Assembly (NCBI GenBank): GCA_035443825.1
Contig: DAOMNN010000002.1
Location: 1 to 64,000, forward strand
DNA length: 64,000 nucleotides
Reading direction: 5' to 3'
Origin: DAOMNN01 sp035443825
Lineage (GTDB): Bacteria; Pseudomonadota; Gammaproteobacteria; Burkholderiales; Rhodocyclaceae
A program made the position numbers and the translations under genes. Each line of letters starts with the position of its first letter. Positions within the stretch are counted from its first letter, which is position 1. Below the pieces are notes generated by a model, which did not search any database, was not told where the DNA came from, and saw only the letters and a program-made list of their open reading frames with translations. Below, piece after piece: positions 8,629 through 19,198 of this stretch.

Positions 8629-9107
8629 CTGGAACCCTCCGCGCCCGGAAGCGGGGTCAATAATCCATGTGCTGCCGAAACGGTCATCTGTGCGCGCTTG
8701 CCCTTCTCCGGTGTCGGCTGGTGGCACTCGAAGCAGGTCAGTTTCACCGCCACGAAGCTATGACAGCTCTGGCAGAAGTTCTGCTTGGTCCCGATCACCG
8801 AGCCGTTCTTGCTGCTTGCATGGCACTCGATGCAGCCGTTCAGACTGACCGCTTCGTTCCGGATCCCCTGGCGTACCGTCCTGTCCTTCTGTTCGGCCAG
8901 CATATGCGCATGCTGGCGGCGCATCTCGGCCGGCGGTGCGACACAGGCCTCCTGGCTTTCGATCACCACCTCGGGACTGGGCGTCCGGCCACCCTGGTCG
9001 GCCATGGCGGCAGCACCCCATGCGAGCATGAGTGCCACAGCCATCAACACCAGCATACGGCCCAGCCGGCCATTGCCGTGTCGCATCGTGATCGAATTCC
9101 GTGCCAT
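8625..9107 (-). CDS. dsrJ: DsrJ, triheme cytochrome c
   Basis: About 160 residues. Three c-haem motifs are present: CIECH, CQSCH and CFECH. A Sec-type signal or anchor (MLVLMAVALMLAWGAAAMA) places it in the periplasm. It is part of DsrMKJOP. The start is uncertain: ATG 9107 has GGAAAGG 11 bases upstream, while ATG 9116 lies only two bases from that site; ATG 9086 is also possible. It is followed immediately by dsrO with a 4-base overlap. Confidence 0.92.
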   Translation of the reverse strand: MARNSITMRHGNGRLGRMLVLMAVALMLAWGAAAMADQGGRTPSPEVVIESQEACVAPPAEMRRQHAHMLAEQKDRTVRQGIRNEAVSLNGCIECHASSKNGSVIGTKQNFCQSCHSFVAVKLTCFECHQPTPEKGKRAQMTVSAAHGLLTPLPGAEGSR

Positions 9108-9138
9108 GAGCGTCATCGCCTTTCCCGGCCGACCCGCC

Positions 9139-11094
9139 TCACTCACCCAGACCCATCTGGATGTAGCCGGTCGGACATACGTCCGCGCAGATATGGCAAC
9201 CGATGCAGCGCGTGTAGTCCGTATAGACGTAACGCCCCGTAGTCGACTCCTTCTTCGGCACGCGCTTGACGGCGGTCTGCGGACAGTAGACGACGCAGTT
9301 GTCACACTCGAAGCACAGGCCGCAACTCATGCAGCGCTTGGCCTCGGCCACCGCCAGCTCCTCGCTGAGCGCCTCGATGCGCTCCTGGAAGTTGCCCAGC
9401 GCCGACTGCTGGTCGAGCGTGATGAAATTGCGCCTGTTGCGCGGCGTATACGGAAAGTGGCCGAGAAACAGTTCTTCGTGCGGAATGACGTAGCGCTCCG
9501 AACGGTTCTCGTAGTTGTGGATACCGACCGTGCTCTTGTCTGTCCCCCACATCGGCTCGGTGGACTTCGAAAGGGGCAGCCCCTTTTCCTCCACCATCTT
9601 GCGCGTGAGATCGAAGGTGTGCACGTCGATCTTGGGGCGTTTCTGCGCTTCGGCTCCGGCCAGATAGCGATCGATTCCGTCAGCCGCGATCGCGCCGTGG
9701 CCGATCGCGGTGGTCAGCAGATGCGGGCGAATCACGTCACCGCCGGCAAAGGTATCCGGCTTGCCCTGAACCTGATAGTTGCGGTCTGCAGCGACCGTGC
9801 CGCGACCATTGTCGAATTCCTCGAGACCGGTGAAGTCGACCGCCTGACCAATCGCGGAGACGATGAGGTCGGCCTCCAGATCCTGCTCGGTGCCTTCGAT
9901 ATTGTGAATTTCGAGCTTTCCGCCGACGATCCTCGCTTCGCACTCGACCACGCGCAGCGCGGTTGCGCGACCGTCCGGTCCCTTGATCACCGCCACAGGG
10001 GCCAACCCGCCGCGGATGGCAATACCCTCGGCCATGGCCTGCTCGACCTCGTGCTTGCTCGCCTGCATCTTGTCCACCGGGAAAACGGAGGTGAGCACCA
10101 CGTCGGATCCCTGCTTTGCAGACACTTCCGCCGCGTCGTGTGCCAGGCGTCCGCCCATCACATCGGCGAAGTCCGTGGGATTGATGTGTTCGATGTGCCC
10201 AAGGCGACGCGCCACCGTGGCGACGTCGATCGAGGTATCGCCACCGCCGACCACGACGACACGCTTGCCCACGTACTTCAGGCGACCGTCGTTGAACGCC
10301 CGCAGGAAGGCCGTCGCCGTGACCACGTTGGGAGCCTCGCCATCCTCGATCGGCAGCGCGCGGCCGGACTGCGCCCCCATGCCCAGGAACACCGCATCGA
10401 ACTCGGAACGGATCTGTTCGAGCGTGATGTCCTTGCCCACATGGCACTTCATGCGGGTCTGCACGCCCAGGTCAAGAATGCGCTGGATTTCGGCATCGAG
10501 GATGTGCCGCGGCGTGCGGAACCCCGGAATGCCATAGCGCATCATCCCGCCCAGGTATTCGTGCTCGTCGAAGATCGTGACCTCGTGGCCCTTCATCCTG
10601 AGCTGATAGGCACAGGACAATCCCGCCGGCCCGCCACCGAGGATCGCGACCTTCTTGCCGCTTCGAGCCTCGGGCGCCTTGTACTTCAAGCCGTTGGCGA
10701 TCGCGTACTCGCCGAGGAAGTGCTCGACTGAATTGATGCCGACGAAATCCTCGACTTCGTTCCGGTTGCATCCGCTTTCGCACGGCGCCGGGCACACGCG
10801 TCCCATCACCGAGGGAAACGGATTGGCTTCGGTCAGCCGCCGCCATGCATACTCCTGCCACGGCATGTCTGCGGGCGGCTTTTCGATCCCGCGCACGATG
10901 GACAGATAGCCCCGGATGTCCTCGCCCGACGGGCAGCTTCCCTGACAGGGCGGCGTCGACTGGACGTAGGTCGGGCACTTGTGCGAGTAGCTCGCCTGGA
11001 AAATCTTGTCACGCAGGGACGTGACTGCCGTGTCGCCGTCGCGGTAGCGACGAAACGTCAGCTTGGTCTCGGTGGTTTCGGTGTTGACTGACAT
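9139..11094 (-). CDS. dsrL: DsrL, iron-sulfur flavoprotein NAD(P)H:acceptor oxidoreductase
   Basis: 651 residues from ATG 11094 with GGAGAA upstream. The N-terminal part resembles the GltD small subunit of glutamate synthase, with a cysteine-rich Fe-S region (CPTYVQSTPPCQGSCP, then CPAPCESGCNR). Next come an FAD-binding GGGPAG motif, an NAD(P)-binding GGGDTS motif, and a C-terminal ferredoxin domain with CGLCFECDNCVVYCP and CIGCHICADVCP. In A. vinosum DsrL is essential for stored-sulfur oxidation and couples DsrAB to NAD(P)H. Presence of dsrL together with dsrEFH is the usual marker of an oxidative dsr pathway. Confidence 0.95.
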   Translation of the reverse strand: MSVNTETTETKLTFRRYRDGDTAVTSLRDKIFQASYSHKCPTYVQSTPPCQGSCPSGEDIRGYLSIVRGIEKPPADMPWQEYAWRRLTEANPFPSVMGRVCPAPCESGCNRNEVEDFVGINSVEHFLGEYAIANGLKYKAPEARSGKKVAILGGGPAGLSCAYQLRMKGHEVTIFDEHEYLGGMMRYGIPGFRTPRHILDAEIQRILDLGVQTRMKCHVGKDITLEQIRSEFDAVFLGMGAQSGRALPIEDGEAPNVVTATAFLRAFNDGRLKYVGKRVVVVGGGDTSIDVATVARRLGHIEHINPTDFADVMGGRLAHDAAEVSAKQGSDVVLTSVFPVDKMQASKHEVEQAMAEGIAIRGGLAPVAVIKGPDGRATALRVVECEARIVGGKLEIHNIEGTEQDLEADLIVSAIGQAVDFTGLEEFDNGRGTVAADRNYQVQGKPDTFAGGDVIRPHLLTTAIGHGAIAADGIDRYLAGAEAQKRPKIDVHTFDLTRKMVEEKGLPLSKSTEPMWGTDKSTVGIHNYENRSERYVIPHEELFLGHFPYTPRNRRNFITLDQQSALGNFQERIEALSEELAVAEAKRCMSCGLCFECDNCVVYCPQTAVKRVPKKESTTGRYVYTDYTRCIGCHICADVCPTGYIQMGLGE

Positions 11095-11138
11095 CGCTGT
11101 TCTCCGAATGCTGATCTGGTTGTATTGACCGCGGGCGC

Positions 11139-12668
<1,530 letters not shown>

Positions 12669-13400
12669 CTAGGACTCCCTGTCGAGCGGGGCCGCCCAGG
12701 CGGCAAGATGCCGCGCTTCACGGGGATTGTCGATCTGGTTGCGGCTCGGCGAGAAGAACACGCCCGGTGCGTGCAGCAGCTTGCTGATCGGGAACACGAT
12801 CATGAGCAACGCGACCAGCGCCAGATGAATCAGCAGCGGTGCGTCGGTCGGCAACGGATGCAGCTCGAAACGCATCAGACCGAGAAAGAACACCTTCACC
12901 GCAACCACGTCGGTCGGCACGACGTACTTCATCATCAGCCCGGACACCGCGATGAGCAGCAGCAATCCCAGCATGAGGTGGTCCGAGGGCGTCGAGATGT
13001 AGCGAATTCGCGGAACGACCATGCGGCGCAACCACAGGCCGGCCAGACCCGCCGCCATCAGGAATCCGCCGAGGATGCCAAGCGGTTGCATCAGCACGAC
13101 CCACCACCATACGGGCTCGGTGAAGTAGCGCAGATGCCGCACGAGGACCAGCACCAGGCCCAGATGGAAGATCCAGCCGAGCGCCCAGATCCACAGATTG
13201 GACTTGAACAGGCTCTCGAACAACACCACTTCGCGCGCCATGCGCAAACCGACGCCCACGCCGGTCGTCGGTGCCGGCGTCGTGGGAATCTTCAGCGGTG
13301 CCGGAGTGCGCCAGTAATCCGCGACCTTGTACGCGACACCCCCGACGAGGATCACGGTGGCGACGTAGAAGAGCAGCGCGTACAGGTAGGTGGCGATCAT
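12669..13400 (-). CDS. dsrM: DsrM, NarI-like cytochrome b membrane subunit
   Basis: 243 residues with five to six hydrophobic helices and histidines spaced as in NarI-type dihaem cytochrome b (helices with WIFHLGLVLVLVRHLRY and LIHLALVALLMIVFP). It anchors DsrK and exchanges electrons with quinone. No clear ribosome site precedes ATG 13400. The gap to dsrC is 70 bases and holds a hairpin, so dsrM translation and abundance may differ from dsrC. Confidence 0.93.
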   Translation of the reverse strand: MIATYLYALLFYVATVILVGGVAYKVADYWRTPAPLKIPTTPAPTTGVGVGLRMAREVVLFESLFKSNLWIWALGWIFHLGLVLVLVRHLRYFTEPVWWWVVLMQPLGILGGFLMAAGLAGLWLRRMVVPRIRYISTPSDHLMLGLLLLIAVSGLMMKYVVPTDVVAVKVFFLGLMRFELHPLPTDAPLLIHLALVALLMIVFPISKLLHAPGVFFSPSRNQIDNPREARHLAAWAAPLDRES

Positions 13401-13422
13401 GATGCGGGCACGAGCGAAAACC

Positions 13423-13452
13423 CTGCGAACAGCGCTCAGACGGCGTTCGCAG
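13423..13452 (-). terminator. Hairpin between dsrC and dsrM (possible attenuator)
   Basis: CTGCGAAC at 13423-13430 pairs with GTTCGCAG at 13445-13452 across a 14-base loop. On the minus strand the stem is followed by GGTTTTCG, only four T, so it is a weak terminator at best. It could let dsrC transcripts accumulate over the downstream genes or protect the dsrC 3' end. Confidence 0.4.
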
Positions 13453-13470
13453 TGTCCTCAGTCCGTAAGA

Positions 13471-13806
13471 TCAGACGCAGCCGGTCGGCTTGGGCAGGCC
13501 GGCGATCTTGCAAGCCTGCTTGGCGGGACCGTAGGGAAAGAGCTCGTACAGGTACTGGCTGTTGCCCTTGTCGGCGCCGAGCTTCTTGCCGATCGCCTTG
13601 GTCAGCACACGCACGGCCGGCGCGATCTGGTATTCCTCGTAATACTCACGCAGGAAGTTCACAACCTCCCAGTGCTGCTCGCTCATGTCGATGTTCTCGG
13701 TGCCGGCGATGTACTTGCCCACATCCTCGTTCCAGTCCGCGAGATTGGTCAGATAACCCTCTTCATCGGTCTCGTAGCTCTTGCCATTCACTTCGATCGT
13801 TGACAT
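13471..13806 (-). CDS. dsrC: DsrC, sulfur-carrier protein of the Dsr pathway
   Basis: 111 residues from ATG 13806 with CAAGGAGA upstream. Both redox cysteines of functional DsrC are present, C99 (KQACK) and the penultimate C110 (KPTGCV). These form the trisulfide/disulfide cycle between DsrAB and DsrK. It is clearly distinct from the second DsrC-family gene at 19892, which has no cysteine. Confidence 0.97.
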   Translation of the reverse strand: MSTIEVNGKSYETDEEGYLTNLADWNEDVGKYIAGTENIDMSEQHWEVVNFLREYYEEYQIAPAVRVLTKAIGKKLGADKGNSQYLYELFPYGPAKQACKIAGLPKPTGCV

Positions 13807-13868
13807 GTTGTCTCCTTGAAAATTGGGTTCTGGTAACGATGCGCCCTGACTGTGTGCCAATCAAGCGG

Positions 13869-14165
13869 TCACAGCCAGGATTGACAGTTCGGATGGGCGG
13901 CCACGAGATCCACGAAGCCTCCGTAATCCACGGTTTCAATCTTGTCGAGGACACGATCGCTCACGCCGCGTGCCTCGAGGTCTGGCAGAAGCGCATAGAT
14001 CTTGAGCCGCCCGGCGGCCTCCTCGATCTTCGACGCGCCCGCATGTCCGCGCGTTGCGGCATAGACGGCATCCTCGATCAGCAGGATGCTTCCCTCGCTC
14101 GCGACCCTCAGACACGAATCAAGCGAGTTGCGCTCCAGTGGCGACTTGTTGATGATGTGCAGCAT
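13869..14165 (-). CDS. dsrH: DsrH, subunit of the DsrEFH sulfurtransferase
   Basis: 98 residues. ATG 14165 is preferred because AGGAGG lies nine bases upstream; ATG 14174 touches the same ribosome site with no spacing. It is a TusB-like protein with C18 at about the place of the conserved Cys20 of A. vinosum DsrH. DsrEFH forms a hexamer that passes sulfur from TusA to DsrC. Confidence 0.93.
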   Translation of the reverse strand: MLHIINKSPLERNSLDSCLRVASEGSILLIEDAVYAATRGHAGASKIEEAAGRLKIYALLPDLEARGVSDRVLDKIETVDYGGFVDLVAAHPNCQSWL

Positions 14166-14179
14166 GCAATGCATCCTCC

Positions 14180-14554
14180 TCAGAAGCTCAGCACCACGTC
14201 CTGGGTTTCCATGAGGGCGCCCATTTCTTCCCGCGACAGCACCGTCACTGGCACCAGCAGATCGTCCTCGGTCAGCGCACGCGCTTCGAGGGACTCACGC
14301 TCGACATAGAGCTTCTCGATATCGTAGCCCTCAAGCGCGCGGTAGGTAGGCGAGAAATTCTTGTTCTCGATGCCCTTGGTCTGCTGTCCGCGCTTGAGCT
14401 GATAGACGCCGTCGTCGAGAAACACGACCGACACGTCCTGATCGAAGGCCGCGGTGATCAGCACGACTTCCAGCGATTCCAGGGCGTAAACGGTCCCGTA
14501 CGGCGCCTTGCGATTGACGAACATGAATTTCTTGATGGTACCCGCATCACTCAC
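14180..14554 (-). CDS. dsrF: DsrF, subunit of the DsrEFH sulfurtransferase
   Basis: 124 residues starting with GTG at 14554, preceded by GAGGAGG with eight-base spacing. TusC-like fold (KKFMFVNRKAPYG, VSVVFLDDGVY). It has no cysteine that could serve as an active site, as expected for DsrF. It lies 14 bases after dsrE. Confidence 0.93.
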   Translation of the reverse strand: MSDAGTIKKFMFVNRKAPYGTVYALESLEVVLITAAFDQDVSVVFLDDGVYQLKRGQQTKGIENKNFSPTYRALEGYDIEKLYVERESLEARALTEDDLLVPVTVLSREEMGALMETQDVVLSF

Positions 14555-14567
14555 TTCGCCACCCTCC

Positions 14568-14927
14568 TCAGTCGCCGAACACCACCAGCCGGTCGGACTG
14601 AATCCCCGACTCGACCAGTTGCCCCAGACCGGAAATCCGGAAGCCGGTAGCGAGATTCTCGTCCTTGATCCCGCGACGCAGCGCAGCGGCCACGCATACC
14701 ACCAGATCCACCCCGTGCTCTTCGGCCAGCTTCGACCAGCGCTGAACGATGTTGCGGTCGTCCTGCGGCGGCTCCGTCAGCTTGGTGGCGTTGTTCACGC
14801 CGTCGTGATAGAAGAACACCCGGTCCACCTCGTGACCGCGCTCGATGACGGCCTTGCAAAACAGGTAAGCGGAATCGCTCGCCTGATGCTGGTAGGGCCC
14901 TTCGTTGATCATAATCCCGAACTTCAT
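14568..14927 (-). CDS. dsrE: DsrE, sulfur-binding subunit of DsrEFH
   Basis: 119 residues. TusD-like protein with C78 in LVVCVAAALRRG, the same number as the sulfur-carrying Cys78 of A. vinosum DsrE. It is the active subunit of DsrEFH and is found in sulfur oxidisers but not in sulfate reducers, so it supports the oxidative direction. Confidence 0.95.
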   Translation of the reverse strand: MKFGIMINEGPYQHQASDSAYLFCKAVIERGHEVDRVFFYHDGVNNATKLTEPPQDDRNIVQRWSKLAEEHGVDLVVCVAAALRRGIKDENLATGFRISGLGQLVESGIQSDRLVVFGD

Positions 14928-14948
14928 GAACAGTCCCCGTGCGTGCCG

Positions 14949-16025
14949 TCAGAAGCGGATATGCGTCGACGCATTGAGGTTCGCACGCGCACCCCGCCAG
15001 TCGTCGATCAGGTACTTCGTGAAGGGCAGGCCCGTCTTCTCGAAGAACCGCGGCCAGCCGATGCGCTCGACCCAGTCGGACAGGCGCTCCCACGGACGCG
15101 CATCTTCCTTGTAGGTATAGAGAATCTTCTTCACCACCTCCGACACTTCCGGCCAACGCGGCGGATTGTTCGGGATCCCCGCCGCGACCATCTTCATGAA
15201 CGTGGGTCTGGCGCGCGCATTGGAGTTCTTGCCACCAACCCAGATCGCGAACTTGGAATGCTCCGGATCGTTGATCTGCATCGGCGGACAGGGGGGATAG
15301 CAGGCGCCGCAGCAGATGCACTTGGCCTCATCGACTTCGAGCGATGGCTTGCCATTCACCAGCGCCGGTCGGATCGCCGCCACCGGGCAGCGTGCCACGA
15401 CGGAAGGCCGCTCGCACATGTTCGCCACGAGGTCGTGATTGATCTTGGGCGGCTTGGTGTGCTGCATGACGATCGCGATGTCCGCCTGCCCGCCGCAGTT
15501 GATCTCGCAGCAGGACGTCGACAAATGCACCCGGTTGGGCATTTCCTCGCGCCGGAACTCCTCGTAGAGGTCGTCCATCAGGGCCTTCACCGCACCCGAC
15601 GCATCCGTACCCGGAATGTCGCAGTGGAGCCAGCCCTGGGTATGGGCGATCATCGATACCGAGTTCCCGGTACCGCCGACGGGAAAGCCTTCGCCTTCAA
15701 GCTTCTCGATCAGCGGCTGGACCTTGTCGAAGGACGACACCATGAACTCGATGTTCGAGCGAATGGTGAAGCGCACATGACCTTCGGCGAACTGATCCGC
15801 GATGTCGCACAGCTTGCGGATCGTCCACACGTCCATCTGACGCTGCGTGCCGGCACGTACGGACCACACTTCGTCACCGTCGTGCGACACATGGTGCAGT
15901 ACGCCGGGGCGCGGCCGATCGTGGTATTTCCAGTTCCCGTGATTCTTCGCCAGCAGCGGATGGAGAAACTGCCGACTGTCCGGCACGCCGCATTCGACGG
16001 GGCGCCGCATTTGTGCTTGGGCCAT
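14949..16025 (-). CDS. dsrB: DsrB, dissimilatory sulfite reductase beta subunit (reverse type)
   Basis: 358 residues. Shows the sulfite-reductase half-domain pattern with CCEINCGG and a ferredoxin insert CICCGACYPPCPP. Together with DsrA it forms the alpha2beta2 sirohaem enzyme, here inferred to work in the oxidative direction because of dsrEFH and dsrL. It starts 15 bases after the dsrA stop. Confidence 0.97.
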   Translation of the reverse strand: MAQAQMRRPVECGVPDSRQFLHPLLAKNHGNWKYHDRPRPGVLHHVSHDGDEVWSVRAGTQRQMDVWTIRKLCDIADQFAEGHVRFTIRSNIEFMVSSFDKVQPLIEKLEGEGFPVGGTGNSVSMIAHTQGWLHCDIPGTDASGAVKALMDDLYEEFRREEMPNRVHLSTSCCEINCGGQADIAIVMQHTKPPKINHDLVANMCERPSVVARCPVAAIRPALVNGKPSLEVDEAKCICCGACYPPCPPMQINDPEHSKFAIWVGGKNSNARARPTFMKMVAAGIPNNPPRWPEVSEVVKKILYTYKEDARPWERLSDWVERIGWPRFFEKTGLPFTKYLIDDWRGARANLNASTHIRF

Positions 16026-16039
16026 GACCGTTACTCTCC

Positions 16040-17335
16040 TCAGGCTGCGTTCTTCGCAGCGTTGATCTTCGCGACTTCCTCGTCCCAGCCGTCCATCCGC
16101 ACATACGGGTTGGTACGCGGGCAGGCCACCATGTTCGCATCGACGTCGATCTCGAGCGCTTCGAGGAAATTGACCAGGCCGATGCGCTCGATCATCTCGC
16201 CGGTCCGCTCGTGCTCGAGTGCGTTCTCGGCAAAGAAATCGATGATCTTCTGGCCCAGCTCGACCAGTTTCTCCATGTCCTCGTCGGTTTCCAGCTTCAT
16301 GAACGGAACGACCACCGTCCCCATCAGGTCACCGATCTTGAGGGTGCGCTTGCCGCCGACCAGGATGGTCGCGCCCTTGTCCTTGCCAGGGGCGAGTCCG
16401 CCGGTGATGACGTTGATGCAATGCATGCAGCGCACGCAGTCACGGTTGTCGATCTCGAGCGCCTGGGTGTCGTTGATCTTCACCGACGAAATCGACGCAT
16501 CCGTGCGCACGTCCGAAGCGTTCTTGATCTGGATCGCCTTGGTGGGGCAACGCGCAACGACGTCGTTGACCAGGTCGTTCATCCCGTGCTGATCGAAGTA
16601 CTTGCGCACCAGCGTCTCGTCGGTCCGGATGTTGTCGCGCCAGGTACCGATGATCGCCATGTCGGAACGCTGAATCGAGTTCATGCAGTCGTTCGGGCAA
16701 CCCGAGAACTTGAACTTGAACTTGTACGGCAGCGAGGGACGGTGGATGTCGTCGAGGAAGCTGTTGATCACCATCCGGTGCGCCTTGGCTTCGTCGTAAC
16801 AGGATTGCTCGCAGCGTGCCGCACCGACACAGGACATCGCGGTCCGCACGGCAGGACCGGCACCACCGAGGTCGAAACCCATCTCGTTGATCTCGTCGAA
16901 CGCCTTCTGCACGTTCTCGGTGGTACAGCCCTGGAACATGATGTCGCCCGACTGGCCGTGGAACGCGATCAGGCCACTGCCGTGACGCTCCCACACGTCG
17001 CAGAACTTGCGCAGCAAGTCGGTAGTGTAGTGCATGCCCGGCGGCGGCATCACGCGCAGCGTGTGAAACTCGGCCGCATCCTTGAATACCGGCTGACCCT
17101 TTTCGTCCTTGAGCTCGGTGAAGCGCGGGATCACGCCACCGCCGTAACCGACGACGCCGACCGTGCCGCCCTTCCAGTAACCCTTGCGCGTGCGGTACGA
17201 TGTCTCGAGCTGACCGAGAACATCGACCACGTAATCCTTGTCCTTTGCCAGCCTCTTCAGGCCGGTCACGAAGCTCGGCCAGGGGCCGCTCTCCAGTTCG
17301 TCCAGCATTGGGGTGGGGTGTGCATTCTTAGCCAT
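16040..17335 (-). CDS. dsrA: DsrA, dissimilatory sulfite reductase alpha subunit (reverse type)
   Basis: 431 residues from ATG 17335, with GAGGAGA before it. Sirohaem-[4Fe-4S] ligands are visible as CVGAARC (C-X5-C) and CPNDC (C-X3-C), plus a ferredoxin domain CVRCMHC. First gene of the dsr operon. Its upstream region is shared with the divergent sqr, but the TAGAC-N19-CCTAAT motif there points towards sqr, not towards dsrA. Confidence 0.97.
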   Translation of the reverse strand: MAKNAHPTPMLDELESGPWPSFVTGLKRLAKDKDYVVDVLGQLETSYRTRKGYWKGGTVGVVGYGGGVIPRFTELKDEKGQPVFKDAAEFHTLRVMPPPGMHYTTDLLRKFCDVWERHGSGLIAFHGQSGDIMFQGCTTENVQKAFDEINEMGFDLGGAGPAVRTAMSCVGAARCEQSCYDEAKAHRMVINSFLDDIHRPSLPYKFKFKFSGCPNDCMNSIQRSDMAIIGTWRDNIRTDETLVRKYFDQHGMNDLVNDVVARCPTKAIQIKNASDVRTDASISSVKINDTQALEIDNRDCVRCMHCINVITGGLAPGKDKGATILVGGKRTLKIGDLMGTVVVPFMKLETDEDMEKLVELGQKIIDFFAENALEHERTGEMIERIGLVNFLEALEIDVDANMVACPRTNPYVRMDGWDEEVAKINAAKNAA

Positions 17336-17660
17336 GAACCGTCTCCTCGTCGTCCGGCTGCCGGCACAGGCGCCGTAAGTCCCGCATGGATGCCCCGGGT
17401 TCGGTGCCCGGATCCACACAGCCTTTAGAGGTCAATCGTACGGCCGGCCGCGCCCGACAACTATCCCTCTCGTCGGTAACAGAGACCACGCCATACGGGG
17501 GGGGTCGAACAGCTACCCGAACGGAGTATCAAACCATCCCTCACCGCGGCTATAGACCGGACTTGTGCCTCACGTGCCTAATGATATCCCCTGACAGGCT
17601 TCCGTCCGCCCGCCATCGGTAACAAATCCCGCGGAGAAAGTATAAGCAAGGAGGTGATAC
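17336..17660. other. Divergent promoter region between dsrA and sqr
   Basis: These 325 bases hold the sqr-directed module at 17553-17582 and an eight-G run at about 17497-17504. On the minus strand there is a TTGACC that could be part of a dsrA promoter, but no convincing -10 box can be paired with it. No gene is seen. Confidence 0.6.
17553..17582 (+). promoter_or_regulatory. Promoter-like module upstream of sqr
   Basis: CGGCTATAGAC ends at 17557, followed by a 19-base spacer and CCTAAT at 17577-17582, 78 bases before the sqr start. The spacing matches the modules before qmoA and sat exactly. Unlike those, no CCCA/GGG operator is evident just upstream; a TACCC at about 17513 is the nearest similar sequence. 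Confidence 0.55.
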
Positions 17661-18941
17661 ATGGCGCATATCGTCATCATCGGCGCAGGTATCGGCGGCA
17701 TGCCCATGGCCTACGAGATGCGGGATCTGGCGCGTCCGACCGACACCATCACCGTGATCGGCAATGCACCACGTTTTCACTTCGTGCCCAGCAATCCCTG
17801 GGTGGCGGTCAACTGGCGCAGCCGCAGCGACATCGAGGTCGATGTCGCGCCAGCCCTCGCACGCCGCAACATCGGTTTCACCCCCGTGGGTGCAAGGCGC
17901 GTGCACCCACAAGAGAACCGCGTCGAACTCGGCGATGGCAGCAGCCTCAGCTACGACTACCTGGTCATCGCAACGGGGCCGGATCTGGCCTTCGACGAGA
18001 TTCCGGGACTCGGCCCCGCCACCCAGGGCGGCCATACGCAGTCGATCTGCAACGTCGACCATGCGGTCGAGGCAGAAATCGCATGGCGCACCTTCGTCAG
18101 GGACCCCGGGCCGATCGTGGTCGGCGCCGTGCAGGGCGCCTCGTGCTTCGGGCCGGCCTACGAGTTCGCGATGATCATGGACACCGACCTGCGCAGGCGC
18201 AAGCTGCGTGATCGGGTGCCGATCACGCTCGTTACCTCCGAGCCGTACATCGGGCATCTCGGCCTCGGCGGCGTGGGGGACTCGAAGGGCATGCTCGAGT
18301 CGGTGCTGCGCAGTCGCCACATCAAGTGGATCTGCAATGCCCGTACCACCCGGGTCGAGGCCGGCCTGATGCATGTGACCGAGCACGACGACAACGGCAA
18401 GCCGACGCGCGAACACGCATTGGCGTTTCGCTACTCGATGATGCTGCCTGCCTTCAGGGGGGTCGAGGCGGTCTTCGGTATCGAGGGCCTGACCAATCCC
18501 CGCGGTTTCATCCTGATCGACGAACACCAGCGAAATCCGACCTTCCGGAATGTCTTCTCGGTAGGAGTGTGCGTTTGCATCCCGCCGCAGGAGGCCACGC
18601 CCGTACCCACCGGCGCACCCAAGACCGGTTACATGATCGAATCGATGGTGACCGCGACCGCTCACAATATCCGTGCGCTGCTCGACGGCCACGAACCGGC
18701 CAAGCATGCAACCTGGAACGCGGTATGCCTAGCCGACTTCGGCGATTCCGGGGTCGCCTTCGTGGCGCTGCCGCAGTTTCCGCCGCGCAACGTCAACTGG
18801 TTCTCCCAGGGCAAGTGGGTGCATCTGGCCAAGATCGGTTTCGAGAAGTATTTTCTGCGCAAGATGCGCAACGGCACTTCCGAGCCGGCCTATGAAAAGA
18901 TCGCGCTCAAGGCCCTCGGCATCATGAAACTCAAACCCTGA
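17661..18941 (+). CDS. sqr: Sulfide:quinone oxidoreductase, type I-like
   Basis: 426 residues, with a near-ideal AAGGAGGTGA ribosome site before ATG 17661. The N-terminal FAD motif is VIIGAGIGGMPMAYE. Three cysteines sit at C130 (SICNVDHA), C162 (GASCFGPAYEF) and C356 (WNAVCLADFGD), the positions of Cys128, Cys160 and Cys356 in the Acidithiobacillus ferrooxidans enzyme. The C-terminus (VHLAKIGFEKYFLRKM) is amphipathic and suits monotopic membrane binding. It oxidises sulfide and reduces quinone. It heads a six-gene plus-strand set running divergently from dsrA. Confidence 0.88.
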   Translation: MAHIVIIGAGIGGMPMAYEMRDLARPTDTITVIGNAPRFHFVPSNPWVAVNWRSRSDIEVDVAPALARRNIGFTPVGARRVHPQENRVELGDGSSLSYDYLVIATGPDLAFDEIPGLGPATQGGHTQSICNVDHAVEAEIAWRTFVRDPGPIVVGAVQGASCFGPAYEFAMIMDTDLRRRKLRDRVPITLVTSEPYIGHLGLGGVGDSKGMLESVLRSRHIKWICNARTTRVEAGLMHVTEHDDNGKPTREHALAFRYSMMLPAFRGVEAVFGIEGLTNPRGFILIDEHQRNPTFRNVFSVGVCVCIPPQEATPVPTGAPKTGYMIESMVTATAHNIRALLDGHEPAKHATWNAVCLADFGDSGVAFVALPQFPPRNVNWFSQGKWVHLAKIGFEKYFLRKMRNGTSEPAYEKIALKALGIMKLKP

Positions 18942-18954
18942 AAAGCGTCCGTCA

Positions 18955-19185
18955 ATGTCGAACGATGACTCCCTGCTCGAACTGAAGGTACCCTTCGGGG
19001 TTCAGACCATCGAACTGCACGAAACGCACTTCGAGGGGACCGCCGTGAAACTTCTGCGTGTGCGTATTCGCGAGGGCCGGCGTTTCACGGTGTTCGATAT
19101 CGACGCCGCCACGGCGAGAGCCTGGGGCGAGGCAATGAGCCGATGGGCCGACACCCAGACGGGCCGATCGGACGATCCGGCGTGA
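18955..19185 (+). CDS. Small protein of unknown function
   Basis: 76 residues, 13 bases after sqr. No known domain is recognised. The sequence is charged and without cysteine or membrane segments; the middle (VKLLRVRIREGRRFTVFDID) looks like beta strands. The ribosome site is weak (GAAAAG), so translation may be coupled to sqr. Codon use is like its neighbours, which supports a real gene. Confidence 0.7.
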   Translation: MSNDDSLLELKVPFGVQTIELHETHFEGTAVKLLRVRIREGRRFTVFDIDAATARAWGEAMSRWADTQTGRSDDPA

Positions 19186-19198
19186 ACGAGGGAGAACG

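Noticed and set aside
17336..17545. A dsrA promoter built on TTGACC at the minus strand
   Set aside because: No -10 box at suitable spacing could be found, so no promoter is called.
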